DNA from: Casuarius casuarius
Taxonomy: Eukaryota > Chordata > Aves > Casuariiformes > Casuariidae
Length of the DNA stretch: 64,000 nucleotides
Reading direction: 5' to 3'
Assembly (NCBI GenBank): GCA_003342895.1
Contig: PTFA01000020.1
Span: 3,467,437 to 3,531,436 of the forward strand
The translations under genes and the position numbers were made by a program. Below the pieces are notes generated by a model. That model was not told where the DNA came from and did not search any database. It saw only the letters and a list, made by a program, of their open reading frames with translations. Of the stretch, positions 27,186 through 40,427 are shown piece by piece (within the stretch, counting starts at the first letter, position 1; each line of letters opens with the position of its first letter).

Positions 27186-29404
27186 ATATAAATAAAAAAA
27201 TGCACATTTTACCTACTCACCAGACATGTGTGTTAGAATACTATTCAGGACTTGGTAAATTACTTAAAATATGTATAGTATTTGAAGGAGATGAATGCAT
27301 TAGAAGCAGTACAGGCTATATCTCTGTTGAAATCCATCTTTAACCAAAAAATCATTCTTGATTTGTCTGATCAAGTTTGTGATGTTTTCTCATTTTACCT
27401 GGTANTTTCTTACTAGCACCATATTTACATTTAGTGCTGTAAAAGTGATGTCCCATATTGTTTTGTCCAGCAAAGGGGCCAAAGAGTTCTCTCTCAACTC
27501 TTTGAAAATAGTAAGTACTTTTTAGTACTCACATTTCACAATGGCATTATGTTGTTTGCTACTCTCATTCTTTGACCAGAGGCTTTGGAGCTGAAGAAAA
27601 CCCTGTGTCTTGTATCGTGTGAACTACATTACAACACTTGCATCCTCAGTGATAAAGACCATTGCAATTTGTTTGTGCATCATGCCTCGTATTTGGTAAA
27701 ACTCTCTGATAAGTTGCTTTTGGAATTTTCTGTCATACAAGTAGCTGTTCTATCTTAAGTGATAAAACTGAATGTACAAAAATCTTATAGTTGTAGTACT
27801 AATGTATTGTAGAATAGACACAAACTCATCATTTAAATATTCTCTAAATTCTTTGTCTCTGAGTGATTTCTGTTTCATCAATGCATTTCTCCCTCACACA
27901 CCATTACATTTAATTTTCAATTAAAAAAAAAAGAATCCCATTTATGACATTTTTTACTGGCCAAGTCATAAATCCCACAAGGAAAAGATATTAGTGTTTG
28001 ATCATATTAAATGTATTTTTAAAAAATAAGTCCTACCTAGTAAGGAAAGCGATGAAGTATTTCCCAGGGAAATAGCATTATTGTTACTTTAGGACAGCTG
28101 TTGCCATCAATGGTAAGTTTTTCCTCTAGAAAAATCATGGTCCCAGCAATAGTAGCCTCCTACCATTGGAGGGAGCCAACAGCACTGGTTTGTCCGTGGC
28201 TTGAAGAACTCAACTTTTTCAGCACTCACAGCAGGAGATGTACTGAAACTCTGCAGCACTCTGCACTTTTCATAATGAAGACAAACTCTAAAAAATTATG
28301 GTCTATTGCTTACTACACAGTCCAACTACACTTATTTTGAAGTATTAAAGAGCATATTTTAAGCTTAATGCAAGCTATCTTTAGTACTTATTTTGAAGTG
28401 TTTATAATGAACGTAAGTTTACCTCATAAAGTTTTCACACATTACTTTTATTTTTTAAAATAAGACATAAAAAGTATGTTTTTGGTACTAATTTAGTATT
28501 TTAAAAATGTTTAAAATACTACATTTTGCCTCACCATCTTATTTAACTCTACAGTTAGAGAGAGTAACACAAAAGTAACATAAAAAAAGTATTATAGTGT
28601 ATTTGGATTTTTTAAATGTTGTTTTATTCGTGCATCAAGCTGGTACGTGAGGGTTTTCTTTTTAATTAATCTTTTGTATGGTTACTGCTGAGATACGGAA
28701 CAAATTACAACAGTACTGGCTGTACTTTCAAATAAAACGCAGTGTTGTATTCTTTGTGTTTATGCAAATAAAATCAACTGAGCACTCACTATTGCCATAT
28801 CCAATATTTAGAAATGTTTTCTTATTTTTTTTGTCTTGGTATGTAATTTCACTTTCATGTGACCAGCACATTCTTAAAGAAGGCCAAGAAAACCAGAAGT
28901 TAACATAGGAAATAAAAGCAAGTCCTTGCTCTAAATTAAATTAAATTCCCAAGTCAAAGGCACACTAGTCAGAACCAGAAAGGAAAAGTAAATAAATTCA
29001 GATTTTATACCTGCTTGTAATTATTTATCCTCTGTAACTCAAAATAACTGCTTATGACTTTCACAGCATTTTTTAAAGTGCTTTCCACTCACAAAAGTCT
29101 AGATTATAGCCTCCTCTATGCTTGCATATAGAGAAATAAGAGGACTAAAGCCTCTCTAAGATTTCTGGGCACATTGTAAGGGCACAAAAAAAAAAATGGG
29201 GGAAATTGGTATGAACTATTTACACTCCCTTACAGGCATTCACTGGGGTTACATTGCATGATGTGGCTGTGACAATAGCCATGCTATAGCTACTCAGTTC
29301 CAGCACAATCTGAACTAGGTTAATTTACAGTTTTTTCTCCATGTCAGCAAAGGATCATTACAGCAACATTGCAAAGTCTCAGATGACTCAGACATTGGGA
29401 TTAC

Positions 29405-29497
29405 CTCAGCTGAAATTCCTCAGTTCCAGAAGGGCTCTTCTTTCTCCTTGCTGAATACATCTGCAGAAGTTCTGCTAGTTTTGCTGCCTCAAGTTCC
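29405..29497 (-). CDS. candidate internal coding exon, protein not recognised
   Basis: On the minus strand a 93-base block lies between a good acceptor (pyrimidine-rich tract ending in ttttacag) and a donor (CTGAG followed by GTAATC). Only one frame is open. It begins after one base that completes a codon and ends with two bases of the next, so the exon is symmetric (phase 2 at both ends). It encodes 30 full codons starting ELEAAKLAELLQMYSARRKK and ending in a Ser/Glu-rich stretch: a short amphipathic helix followed by a basic cluster. That composition is more protein-like than most frames here. I do not recognise the protein. It could still be a chance frame, since 30 open codons are not rare. 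Confidence 0.3.
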
Positions 29498-30116
29498 CTG
29501 TAAAACATAATAACACAGAGCCTAAATCATTTATTAACAGAAAAGTGCATTATCCTGGTATCATGATTCTTGTATTTTTCTTTGCGTTTGGAGAATCAGG
29601 GGTATTCTAGTCAGTAAATCCATATGAAAAGAGTAACTGACACTTCTGGTTGCAGTAGCTGGTGATATGAGACTTCTCCAGGTAGTTGACAAGAGAGTGC
29701 TTCACTGCAGTGGTAACTATTCTTTTCTAGCATTCCAAGCTTAATAGTATAAAATGAATACCTTTTTTTCCTCCTATATTTTAAGACTATGATATATTCC
29801 AAGAAGCTTATTATCAATCACAATGTGTAAGTTGCCAGCGAATACTGTGTACGTAGTTACCCAGAAGATGCCTGTGAGAACAAACTGTTGCTGTCTTTGA
29901 TGTGCTTTGAGAGATGCAACATGCAAATGACAAACACAAGCAAGAGTGTTTAGAATACTGTCTCCCTCTTTCATCAAGTCTCACTCTCCGAGAATGTTCT
30001 AGGTTAAATATGTAGCCCAAATAGCAGGATTTAGTAAAGGAAGTTTAGGACTGACTATTTACAGGTGTCCTATTCTTAACATGCAACCCACGTGATCTTC
30101 ATTTTAAGAAATCTTA

Positions 30117-30352
30117 GCATCATAGGATAACTCAGGTTGGAAGAAGCCTCGGGACATCTCTAGTTCAACCTCCTGCTCACAGCTCAGTGGTCAGACCAGG
30201 TTGCTCAGGGCTTAATCCAGTTGGTCTTGAAACCCTCCAAGGATGGAGACTACACAACTGGGCAACCTGCTCCATTTTTTGGCTGTGCTAACTGTGAGGA
30301 AGTTTTCCCTATATGCAGTTTGAACATCTCTCAGCTCAGTTCATGTCCGCAA
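30117..30352 (-). mobile_element. CR1 LINE 3' end, reverse orientation
   Basis: The plus strand reads as the reverse complement of an avian-type CR1 3' end. It starts with atcataggataactcaggtt (30117-30136), followed by gttcaacctcctgctcac and accaggttgctcagggctt. These words are the terminal CR1 sequence before the ATTCTATGAT-like 3' repeat. The match runs on through the aaccctccaaggatgg and gaggaagttttccct segments before fading near 30352. It is a truncated, diverged copy without coding capacity. The 64-codon plus-strand frame at 30221-30415 is a shadow of it. Confidence 0.9.
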
Positions 30353-33300
30353 AAATTATGCGAGTGTGTATCCATGCCTGTACCTGTACAGACACTCACT
30401 GAAAATGCATACTGACAACGTCAAAATTTGAGAGTTCTTATAAAAGCATCAGCTTTCCAATAGATTGTTACCATCCTAGATACTTACCAGTTGAAAACGA
30501 GGTGGTTAGCGTTTTTTTTTTTTTCACCCCCCCCTTCTTTTCATCTTTTTTTAAATCTATCTAGAAAAATAGAAGAAATTTGAAGGGTTATTGAAACAGG
30601 TATTGATTCTGTAGTTTTGTAGTGAAATAGCAGTTGTCAGAGGACTGTAAAGAAATCTCTTCTGAAGTCTAGTATCATTAATGCTGACCTAACAAGCACC
30701 TCACTCTCCCTGCGAGACGCTTCTTCCCTCTGCTTCATACTTGACTGCAGTACTGGAAATTCATGTATATTCAGTGTAGTACTGTGGCTTCTTTCTACTC
30801 CAACACCACATATGCATGGTGCAGTTTATCAGCTGGAGAATGAAGAAGCAATTGAAGGATTATGAAATTTCAGGTCTGATAAGCTGCTCCAGGGAGTGTA
30901 GATTTTTCATTTTTCTTATATATGTCTTCAGCTTTTCAAATTAAATACATGTTAGATTTCAGTAATTTTTTTTTTTTTTTTAATAATGACTGTTACTCCT
31001 AATTCTGACTGGAATATATATGACTGAGGTATAAAGAGCTGATGAAGGAAAAAAGATACAGTGAACATAAAAAATGAGAGTATAATACTGGGAAAAAAAG
31101 TCTCCTTTAACCAGAAAAAGTTCTACTTTTCCACGGTGTATAGTAATTCTGTACTACAACATGGGATTACCATAACAATAGTAACTCTCCAATACTGTAT
31201 TGTAATAGAGGAATGAAATAATAGTAAAGAAAGCATAATGCACTAGAAGAAACAATCTATATATCCAGGGTAATGATCTTGAAGATGAAAATACTATTGC
31301 ATTGTCATTGAACACAATCACTCTTGCATTTTCCAGGAAGCTTTTCTTTCCAGTGAGGAACATTGTTGAGTAAGTGTCTTGCAGGAGAATACTTCTACAG
31401 GAGAACTGAATATTTTCTGATAAGAACTGGCCTTTCACTGAACATTTTATGTTCCCAGAGTCCCCGTCTCAGATTTCCCATGTATGGGCTGCTCTCTGGC
31501 CACAGATCCTAGAAGCTCATCTAACAAAACAGAGCATTCAGCTCTGCATCAGTTGGCCTAGAAACGTGGAGACACCTGGCTCGAGCTGCACTTTGGCTTC
31601 CAACATCCCTACAGTGAAGCTGGGAAATACTCTTTTATTAAAAGTAATGTTACACAGGGCTTTGAGAGAAATATTTTGGAATTTCAGCATGGCATGTCTG
31701 GTCTGCTACAGAGCTGCTAACCTCGGAGTCCCACTAAACAGATTTCTATAGAGCTCCTAGAGTTTGTTTGCTCCCAGGACAGATTTTCCAGACAGACTGA
31801 CAAGCTCCAAAGACTATCCATTACATAGAGTGGTCATAAACTAATCCAGCATCTTATTCTGTGTAAGGCAATCCATTTTTCAACGCTCTGTAGAGCTGAG
31901 GCAGTTTAAAAGCCATTTTAGACAGAACTGAGCCAATCCCATGATGTTTCATATGAAACTGGAAAAGTAGCATTTTCTGAGTTTGTTAGAAAAAAATACA
32001 ATTGGCTCCTGTTTTCTGTTTTATACAGTAGAAGAATAAAACAATTACTATAAAGCAAAGTTAAATTGCTTTTCTTTGCAGTTTTAAATTTCAGAATTAT
32101 TTCCAAGTGGCCAGCAAGCCACAGCGTGAGTCTAAATAGGGATATACATCTTGTTACACACTGCTCAACATTGCATATTCAAACAGCTAAGGGCAGAAAT
32201 AGTATTTGTATGATCAGTCATGCCTTGTCATTTGAATATTACTTACATAAATGCATATAAACATAATTGCATAATTGAGCAACAGTATAAAATGTGACCT
32301 TTGTCCAAACCAAAGTACAGACGAATGAACTAGTCATGGGCATCCTGGTTATATCATACAAGGTAAAAAAACAAGCAAACAAACAAGTCCACCCACACAG
32401 TCACTAGATAATTAAACATTTATTGTGAGCCTTTTTCTACTATCCTAAAATGCTATTCAAACATTTTAGAATTTTAGCACTGTCTGTGTTAATGAGTGAT
32501 GGTAGTAAAATCTGAAGTGTTGGATGTCTTTGAGACTCCTGTTGCAGAATAAAAACTCGCACATTACCAGGACCTAGTAAGAAGGAATGGCACTTGCTGC
32601 CATTGACTCCAACAATAAGGAAGACACTTTTGAAGATAAAGCATCCAGATTGTCTGGAGGCAATCATTTGTGCAGCTTGGAATGAATAAAGAGGTTGTAA
32701 GTTCTTGTCAGCAAAAATATAAAAGCCCAAGTGTTTAGTTTCCACCGCTGCTAGTCAGAAGTACTCTGTTTAATGCTTGCCAGAGGCAAAATTTGTTAGC
32801 AATACTTACACTTTACTATCAGCATTCATTCATACCACTTCTAGTGCAGTTGTGCAAAACATAGCGCACAGTTCACCAGAGATAGAAACTGCCTTTTTGA
32901 AAAAATCTCATCCTGAAATTTCCCCTCCCTGAAACTGATACTAACTTGGGAAAAGCTTATTATTTAGTTATTTTATTCCTGATACCTTTCGGATCTCGCT
33001 CCTCTCAAGAGTTACCTGCAATTCATAAATATGATAATTATGCTGATCATCAGTTCAGCACTTCTCCTAAGGAACTGCTAATCTGTAAAGATGATATGGA
33101 AATGTTAGCATCACATGGCTCTAATTAGATTGGAGTTTTTACTTGGATAGAAAATACACAAACTATTACTAATTTTCAATGCAACNCCTCAAGTTAGTTT
33201 GATACTTGACTATGAATCATGAAACTATGACTATGAAACTATTTTTAACCATTTTGAATTAAATTTGCTTTGCCAAATAGGAGGAAATGATTAAACTGTA

Positions 33301-35401
33301 GTATGGTTTCCAGAGGAAGGTATTTTTTGCTGGCAAAATAAGCATTTCTTTTCCTAATATTTTATACACTATGAATACCATAGCCTTATCAATTTAACAG
33401 TATCCTACCTCAAAATGTTACAAAACTGTATATATACTCAATTGTTAACTACTATTCCTACCTAGTAGAACAGAGTTTTGAGGGGCTTAAACATCAAGCG
33501 AGTATCTTTAGTGTATCTAGAAGCTCAGCACACAGAGACAAAAAATTGCTTGGGTACAAAAACATCCAAGCAGAAAATCCATTCACTAGCTGTAGAACAG
33601 TCAATAGAAGAAATAATAGCCAAAAAGAGGCTTACAGAACACATAAAACACTACACAGCATTGCAATGATAGGTCGCAATGTACATACTGATATAGTGGG
33701 GGTTACATATGTGATGTGGTGTTATGTCAGCATGGATTTTTCTGTACAAGTGTGATTTTCCTAAACAATTTAACATGTCCAGATAGTTTGAAATAGTCAC
33801 CAAAACAAAATGTTACTGTGTTGAACGCAACAGGGTTCTTCTTACTTTAACCTAATTGCTGACTACAAAGGATAGATATTAAACACTGCATGAAATATTT
33901 AGATATACTAAGAATAGAAAATTTTAAGATTTGAGACTAAAATTCTAAAAACAAAATGTAAAAATATCTTCATCTGGCAGGTAGGAATTTGCTACAAAGT
34001 TCCATTATTCTTCACTAGACAAACATTGCAGTATAATACTAACTAATTGCAATGATTATTGCTCTATCACATGTAGGGTAAAACACATTTTCTGTATGGT
34101 ATGATAGCTAATAAAGCTACGTTGGGGAAAAATCATCATTACATATTTATCTCATTATATTCTCAAGAAGTTAATTAGAATTATAATCTGTATCTCTAAA
34201 AATTTACAGTCTGAATTAGTTCAAATATTAGATTGTAAGTGTAATCTTTTTATTGCACTTCACAAACAGCATTACGTTTGCTGTCTTTTTTCAAGATCGG
34301 TCATGAGAAAGACTAAAAAAAACCCTAAACAAAACAGAAAACCGTTATCCTGCTTAGTAAGGCTGTATACATACATTTGGCCTTGTACAAATCTGCCAAG
34401 AAACAACGGAGGTAAACATTGATTTACAGAATGCTTTATAGTTTTTGAATGATATCCAATGTCATGTTTAGCATTGCCTGGTAACTTTTGGAGGTTTTCC
34501 AGATGTCCTTGAAGGCATACACCTTAGAGATGTAGATTACTCTGTAAAAGCTCAAGGATGACCATCGTACCTGGGGTAGCTTGATGTCCAAAAGCCATCT
34601 TGCACTACCAAAGACAGCTGTATGGTTGGGCTAGCAGGACTCTCAGAATTCTTTCTAATATACCTCAGGACTGAAGAAAGATTCAGTCTATTAATCCAAT
34701 ATGAAAGGAACCAGACAGAATTTAGTCATGTATTCAAAAGGTCTGGGAGATCCTCAAGAGTTAATAAAATGTCTCCACAGCTAATGGGAAAGAGGAGTAA
34801 GTGGGTAAGTACTGAAGACTTTAGGTAGCATAATTACTATGCGAGCTGTGCAATCAGAGATTTAGTATATGCCAGTCTTCTGCTATTTATCTATTATGTA
34901 GATCTATGCTAGAAAAGTTGTTAGCATGCATGTCTCTATTTGTCTATGTACATGCTGTGCTTTGCTCTCAGTTCCTCGTACCACATCGTTTACTCACACA
35001 TTTTCAGAAAAAGGCTAGCTTTTGCTTTATCTTATTGCTTTTCTGAAAGAAATCAAAATCATATGAAACATTAGTCCAAAAACATACCAATATATTGTGA
35101 ATAAAGCCAGTTTTTCATTTACCAACAAGTAAAGGTCATAGGGCATGGTCTTTTTAAGATCTTTTTTCCCTCTGATTGGAGAATGTTTCCAAAATTTTGG
35201 AGGTAGAGGAATGAACATTCAATTTTTTTTTTTTTTTTTAATGAGAGGTAGAAAAACATAAGGATGATTTGTTTAGTTTTCGGCTTTTTTGTTTGTTTTG
35301 TACTACAATATTGCAAAATAAATTATATTGAGAAAATTGCTTTCCCTAAATCACTAACATACATTTTAGACCAAAAAAAGCAATTATGATGCTTTGGGCA
35401 G

Positions 35402-35462
35402 CAGGTAAACCCTTCTGAAAGAACCACCAGGTTCTCACCCACCAGGCAAGCCCTTCTGAAAG
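35402..35462. repeat. 20-base direct repeat
   Basis: caggtaaacccttctgaaag (35402-35421) recurs as caggcaagcccttctgaaag (35443-35462), 18 of 20 bases identical, with a start-to-start distance of 41. The surrounding 35395-35550 is more G+C-rich than its neighbours. I do not recognise a repeat family. Confidence 0.8.
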
Positions 35463-37741
35463 GGCTCAATATTCAAGAGGCCCGGCATGACAACATGGAG
35501 CGCTACAGCCCATCAAATGCCATGAGGCAGTGAGGTCAGCCTTTTTCCCTATGTTACAGAAGGAGGTATATCTATCAACTATTTCAGTTATTAGATTCCA
35601 AGGCAATCAACTCTGCTTAAGAGTAAGAATCTGTTTATAACAATTTTGTCCATTTTGGACAGCCCAAATAACTTCCAGTTATCCTGAGACAAGATGGCTT
35701 TCTAGATTATGGAAGCCATAAAATTAAGACCTATTTCTTCCAATCTGTAGCATGAACACATGGTTTTTGGTAGATCTTCACCCACATAAACTAGACGGTC
35801 TATAATCATTTGTGTTTTCTGCAACTAAAATTTTAGAGCTGTGTGTAGTGAAGAAGAATGCTTTGAAGACCAGTGTACCTGGTTTTCTAATAGTAACTGA
35901 TATCTGAAGACATTTTAAAAATGTTAATTAAATCCTAATGTCTGATATTTTTTCTAAAAGCCAGTAAAACTATCAATAAAGGCAACGTGAGCAAGGCAAA
36001 GACCAATTGCTGTAATCTATCCTTCTAATATTACATGACAATACATTGTGGTTATATGAAGGCATACAAGCTTTGGGCAAATGGTTCCTTTAATAATTTA
36101 AAGATTTTTTAAATTACTATATCCTTGCCTCTGAGTGTATAAATTAAAAAAGTGAGATAATGAAAACATGCTTAGCTTATAATGGCATTTCTCAGGCTGA
36201 ATCTCTCTTTCGAACCAATCTATTCAAAGCAAAAAGAGAAACTTAATCAAGGGGTTTCTTGGTCAAATTATTACTTTCCCCCCAGACTTATTTAATTTTA
36301 ATTACGTAATAATGTGCTTAATAACAAGAACTGGGTTTTAATGAAAATCTTGTCAGAAAAAGGGCTTTAAGGGGGATCTTCAAATTCTTTTTAATACCAA
36401 ATATAGATATAGCATGTAATGCAGTTTTACTTTGTAGCCCTCAGCAAAAGAAACAGTTATTACACTCTTCTCATTTTCTTTGCATTCGAAATAATTCTGC
36501 ATCTGCAATATTCACACCGTTGTGCTCCTAAGAATTCTCTTATGCAGCTAAAGAACNAAGTCATTGCCATATTACACACAGCTAAGAAATTCCAATTGCG
36601 TTTCACTTGCTACCTCTTACGGTGCCTGATACCTTTCCCTGCTTGCACACTTCTCCCCTCCCCCTCTACCCCGTATGTCACAGTTATTTTAGGTGAAGTG
36701 TAATAATCTACATAAGCATCAGTAGAAAAATCCTTAGAAAGACTCCACTTGAAGGTATTATAGTATTAAGTGGCTTAGGTGTTCAGATTCCATGGTAATG
36801 GAAGAGGCTAAGAACCTGAATAGAATAGGAGAGAATAGTTAATGGCATCTTATACAAGGGGGAGAAGTGGGGGGAGGCCTGTGATTTACCCTGCTTGTGA
36901 TTGTAAAAGCAACACATGAAGAATCCTGCAGCACCACAACATTGCTAGAAAATTAAGCAACTGGTTCAAGCCAAGGTTTCATGGCAGATAAAGGGACATG
37001 GAATCACTGTCACTTTTCATCATCTGAAACTGGGCATAAGAACACAAGATGAGTTGGAAGGCGTGACATTGGATGATCGTGAGTTAAACTCCTCAGTTTA
37101 TGCAGATGACCTCTCACAACTGGCTAGACAAGCTTGAATGAATGATGATACCCTTTGCTACCTCAGAAATTTGGTGTACTCCACTTGGATTTACAATAAC
37201 TGCCATGAAGACAAAGCACTTGTAGCTAGGGAAAGAGACAATAGATAAGTATTGAAAAGCAAGAGCAGTGGAGCTGAGAACAAGTCAATTTTCATGTGTG
37301 TTTAGAAACTTCATCAGTGCTGACAGTTCTATCAAGGACGACACAAAAAGCAGATAAGCCTCAGGCATAAGCATGCACAGAAATGATTAAATAACAGACT
37401 GATAAAAATATTACATTTAGCAGTGAAGTACAACTTTATCAAACTAATATGCCAACTATATTGTTCTGTGGGCTGAAGCCTTTAATAAATGTAGTAAAAG
37501 CCAAATAGACACCAGCTCTTCCCTACTGACCCTTTCTACATTTTGTACTCTGTAATGTCAAGAATGTTAAAAAAAAAAAATCTAGAGGAAAATAAAAGAT
37601 AATGTAAGAATCTTTTCTTTCTGTGGTTCTAGGTATCATAGTCTTCTCCTCACAGTGCAAATAAACTTGAAACTTGATTTCAACAACACAGCTGAAGTCC
37701 AGCTGATTTATGTATGCATTATTTCTCAAATAAATACTTAC

Positions 37742-37795
37742 CTGGAAGTAGGTGGGAATGGAGAATAACAACTTCATCTGGAGAACTCTGTAGAG
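37742..37795 (-). CDS. candidate short coding exon
   Basis: A 54-base minus-strand block lies between an acceptor (gttcctttcag) and a full-consensus donor (CCAG followed by GTAAGT). Two frames are open. The more protein-like one starts in phase 1 and reads LQSSPDEVVILHSHLLP, ending in phase 1; the other reads LYRVLQ then MKLLFSIPTYFQ. The exon start overlaps a 20-base tandem duplication (37781-37820), which copies part of the exon edge. It is too short to identify, and the evidence is the splice consensus only. Confidence 0.18.
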
Positions 37796-37820
37796 CTGAA
37801 AGGAACTCTGTAGTACTGAA
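37781..37820. repeat. 20-base imperfect tandem repeat
   Basis: gagaactctgtagagctgaa (37781-37800) is followed directly by aggaactctgtagtactgaa (37801-37820). The copies share the ggaactctgtag-type core and the ctgaa end. Confidence 0.8.
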
Positions 37821-39417
37821 GGCTTTCAGCAAAAATGCTAATCCTCCCTGACAGAGAGTTCTCTAACAGGAAGAGAATCTCTAGTGTCTACATTCCCATG
37901 GCCCTTTCCCCCTCCCCTCCTTTTTTTCCTTTTAAAAACACATCCCGTAAAGCTGCAAGGCTTAAGCGATTTAAGTGCAAATGATCAAAGACTTCAATTT
38001 ATATATCAGGTGGATACATTTATATGAATGACAGTAAAGGTTCTGGCTGTTCCTCTCTCTTCAAATTGTTCTGATTTTTCCTTCCTCAGAGGTCCCCTTT
38101 CCTCACTCCTGAGTCCCACCCTCAAAGTACAATTATATTTTTCGCATAGAATCTGCTGGCTATCCCAGCCTGTACCCAGTGACAGTCGTTTTATTCTTTA
38201 TCATTACATCTCCCATATTCCCTCACATTGAGGAACCATGCAGGAGGAGAGAAGGTGTTCCTCACTGGTTGCATGCGGTAACCAAAGAGACACCAGGGTT
38301 AAAAATCAAGGAAATGAGAAAAGAAGCAGCAAAGCAGTCAGGCCCAGCAGGAGAAATACAATCCCTTACCTCCTTCTAACACACTGCAAGCTACTGTACA
38401 CCAGAAAGCAACAGCTGAATCACAGCCCTCAACATCAGAGTACAGAGTAAGAAGGCACTTCAGCTACCAGAACATGAACATCTACTTGCATTGATGACAC
38501 TGATATTAGATTAGCTATAAGCACACACTTTCAAAAGCTGGCTTTCTTCTTATGTAGCCATAAGAATTGTTTCTTATTTCTTGCCTATCTTAGGCTCTTC
38601 AATGAACTTTCTGCTGTGTTGAGAGACTAGAGACTGCTAAGGCAATGCAGCAAAAGAGGGTTTTTTTGGAAATGGGTAGAAGAGACTCAAATCTCAGTGC
38701 ATTCACTAAGGTAGAGGGAGAAGAACTCATTACTTATGTTTCTGGCTAGTGACATGTAAAATTGTCAGTACACTTACACTGGCCATCCATTCAGGTCATG
38801 TATAATATCTATCAAACCACACCATATTTGCTTTTTGCTCAACGGTAGGNTAAAAAGAAAGGATGAATTTAAGGGACTGGAGATACTACAGAAAGCAGTG
38901 AAGGACTGAAATCATAGGGGCAATGCATTTGAAGCATCATTCTGCTGAGATGCTTAGGGATGCAGGATACAAATCTGCAGAAATGAAGGCCTCTAATTCC
39001 CTTGCTCATGACGAAATACTTTCTTTACAAGTTTATACATTTTCAGGATGCACCTTCTGCTCTCTTCATCTCTCAAGAAGATATTTTGGTAACTAGTGAG
39101 TGGATCGTAACAGGTAATGTAAATATGATAAATACTATTATACAAAAAGGTCCTGTATACTAAAAGTAGCATGTGCCAATGTGTTTCATGCATTTATACA
39201 TATGGTTTATTTAGAGAATATAAGGTATAGACTTTTAAAATATGTTCTATTATTTCAGAACAAGACTTCTATAGCTTTTCTATCTTTGTCTTCATTCCTT
39301 GATAGAAAATCCCTGTCAGCAGATACTTAAGTGCTCTGCAGTATCCAATTTGAAATGTTATCAGCAAACACAGTGCTTCTGACACTGAATTATTGCATGG
39401 TCACTATCAAGATACTA

Positions 39418-39443
39418 GATGATACTATCATAATAGTATCATC
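39418..39443. repeat. perfect 11-bp hairpin with 4-base loop
   Basis: gatgatactat (39418-39428) is followed by the loop cata and its exact reverse complement atagtatcatc (39433-39443). A shorter copy, gatact, lies just upstream at 39411-39416. It could be a small cruciform or hairpin. The stem is too short for a typical microRNA precursor. Confidence 0.85.
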
Positions 39444-40051
39444 TGTACCACTGTGTACTCAAAATATTCAGGCCAGTTGAATGTTGTATTGGCCATGCGC
39501 AATATGCCTCTTGCGACTGTATTACNTTTTATTTGCATTTATTTGCTCTACCTCTGTGTACCCTGGCACAATACATAAAAATCGCAATCGCAGTAACTTT
39601 TGTGCTTCTGTGGCATCCTTAGCTGTCCTACCAAAGTAAATCAGACTGCATAAATTAACTGCAACTGAATTAATAATTCACACGTGTATCTGCCAATTTG
39701 GTATTAAACTAGGAAGATGAGGAGAATCAGCTGCTTCTGCTGTCCCTGTACCTAAACGTGCACTATTATGTAAACAGTGTCTGATGTAAGGACAGAATTT
39801 AAAGAGGCATTAGAACATAACTTGAGATTCTCCAAGTCTCTAATTTCTTCTGTAATTATAAATACTACATGCACCAACATACACCTAGTTTGTGCCATAT
39901 TTTGCAGTTATTGAATCTTTTATTTAAGAATTGCTGGTATTTTACATAATGACACTAAAAATATCATGTGAAAAACACACAAATATATACACACAAGTAT
40001 ATACTGGAGAACAGTAAGTTTCATAAAATAGAACTGTGCGGTGGTACTTAC

Positions 40052-40089
40052 AACTTTCCAGAATGGCAAAATCAGAAATATTGGATCTT
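40052..40089 (-). CDS. candidate very short coding exon
   Basis: A 38-base minus-strand block follows an unusually strong acceptor (a long T-rich tract then cctaag) and precedes a strong donor (GTAAGTACC). Two frames are open. The one starting in phase 2 reads RSNISDFAILES and ends in phase 1, which matches the start phase of the candidate at 37742-37795. The T-rich tract is the complement of a simple A-run, so the acceptor strength may be accidental. Confidence 0.15.
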
Positions 40090-40403
40090 CTTAGGAAAAA
40101 AAAAAAAAAAAAGGAATAGTAAAGTGAAAATAAATCAAATCAAGTAGCTAAGAATCAAGCTTTATATCAAACTAATCTTCTCACAGCTGGTCTCACAACC
40201 CTGCTTTGGCACGGCTAGTCTACCCCACTTAATCGGTTTGCTCTCCATCTCTTGAATTGAACTCTTCATTAAAAAAAAAAAAAAAAGAGAGAGAGAGACC
40301 TTTTCAAATTAGGCATTAATAATGAAACTTCTGAGGGAGGTCCAATCAGAGTGTGTTTGTCACAAAACAAAATATTAACACAAAGCATTAATCTTAAAAA
40401 TGC

Positions 40404-40427
40404 TGTGTGTGTGTATATATATATATA
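40404..40427. repeat. (TG)n(TA)n microsatellite
   Basis: About five TG units pass directly into about seven TA units. Confidence 0.85.

Larger units (their letters stand above)
17461..29404. other. A+T-rich DNA, no recognisable gene
   Basis: I recognise no gene. Simple repeats present are A19 plus A9 at 25001-25029, G10 at 24680-24689, (CATA)n near 22752-22767, a pyrimidine-rich tract at 25808-25862, and a 13-base tandem repeat at 27153-27185. Inverted repeats lie at 17602-17618 and 21864-21884. Single N bases occur at 18665, 20410, 23200, 25460 and 27405. Block 17980-18250 is more G+C-rich than its surroundings, without a frame worth calling. Confidence 0.5.

Noticed and set aside
30488..30562. 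Minus-strand block with strong acceptor (ttctatttttctag) and strong GTAAGTATC donor, open in one frame
   Set aside because: The interior is mostly G8 and A13 homopolymers; an exon built on slippage-prone runs is unlikely to be real.
31449..31751. 100-codon plus-strand frame starting MFPESPSQISH
   Set aside because: No splice signals, promoter features or recognisable domain; left as unexplained open frame.
32440..32745. 101-codon minus-strand frame
   Set aside because: It needs a GTG start and has no convincing splice edges or recognisable domain.
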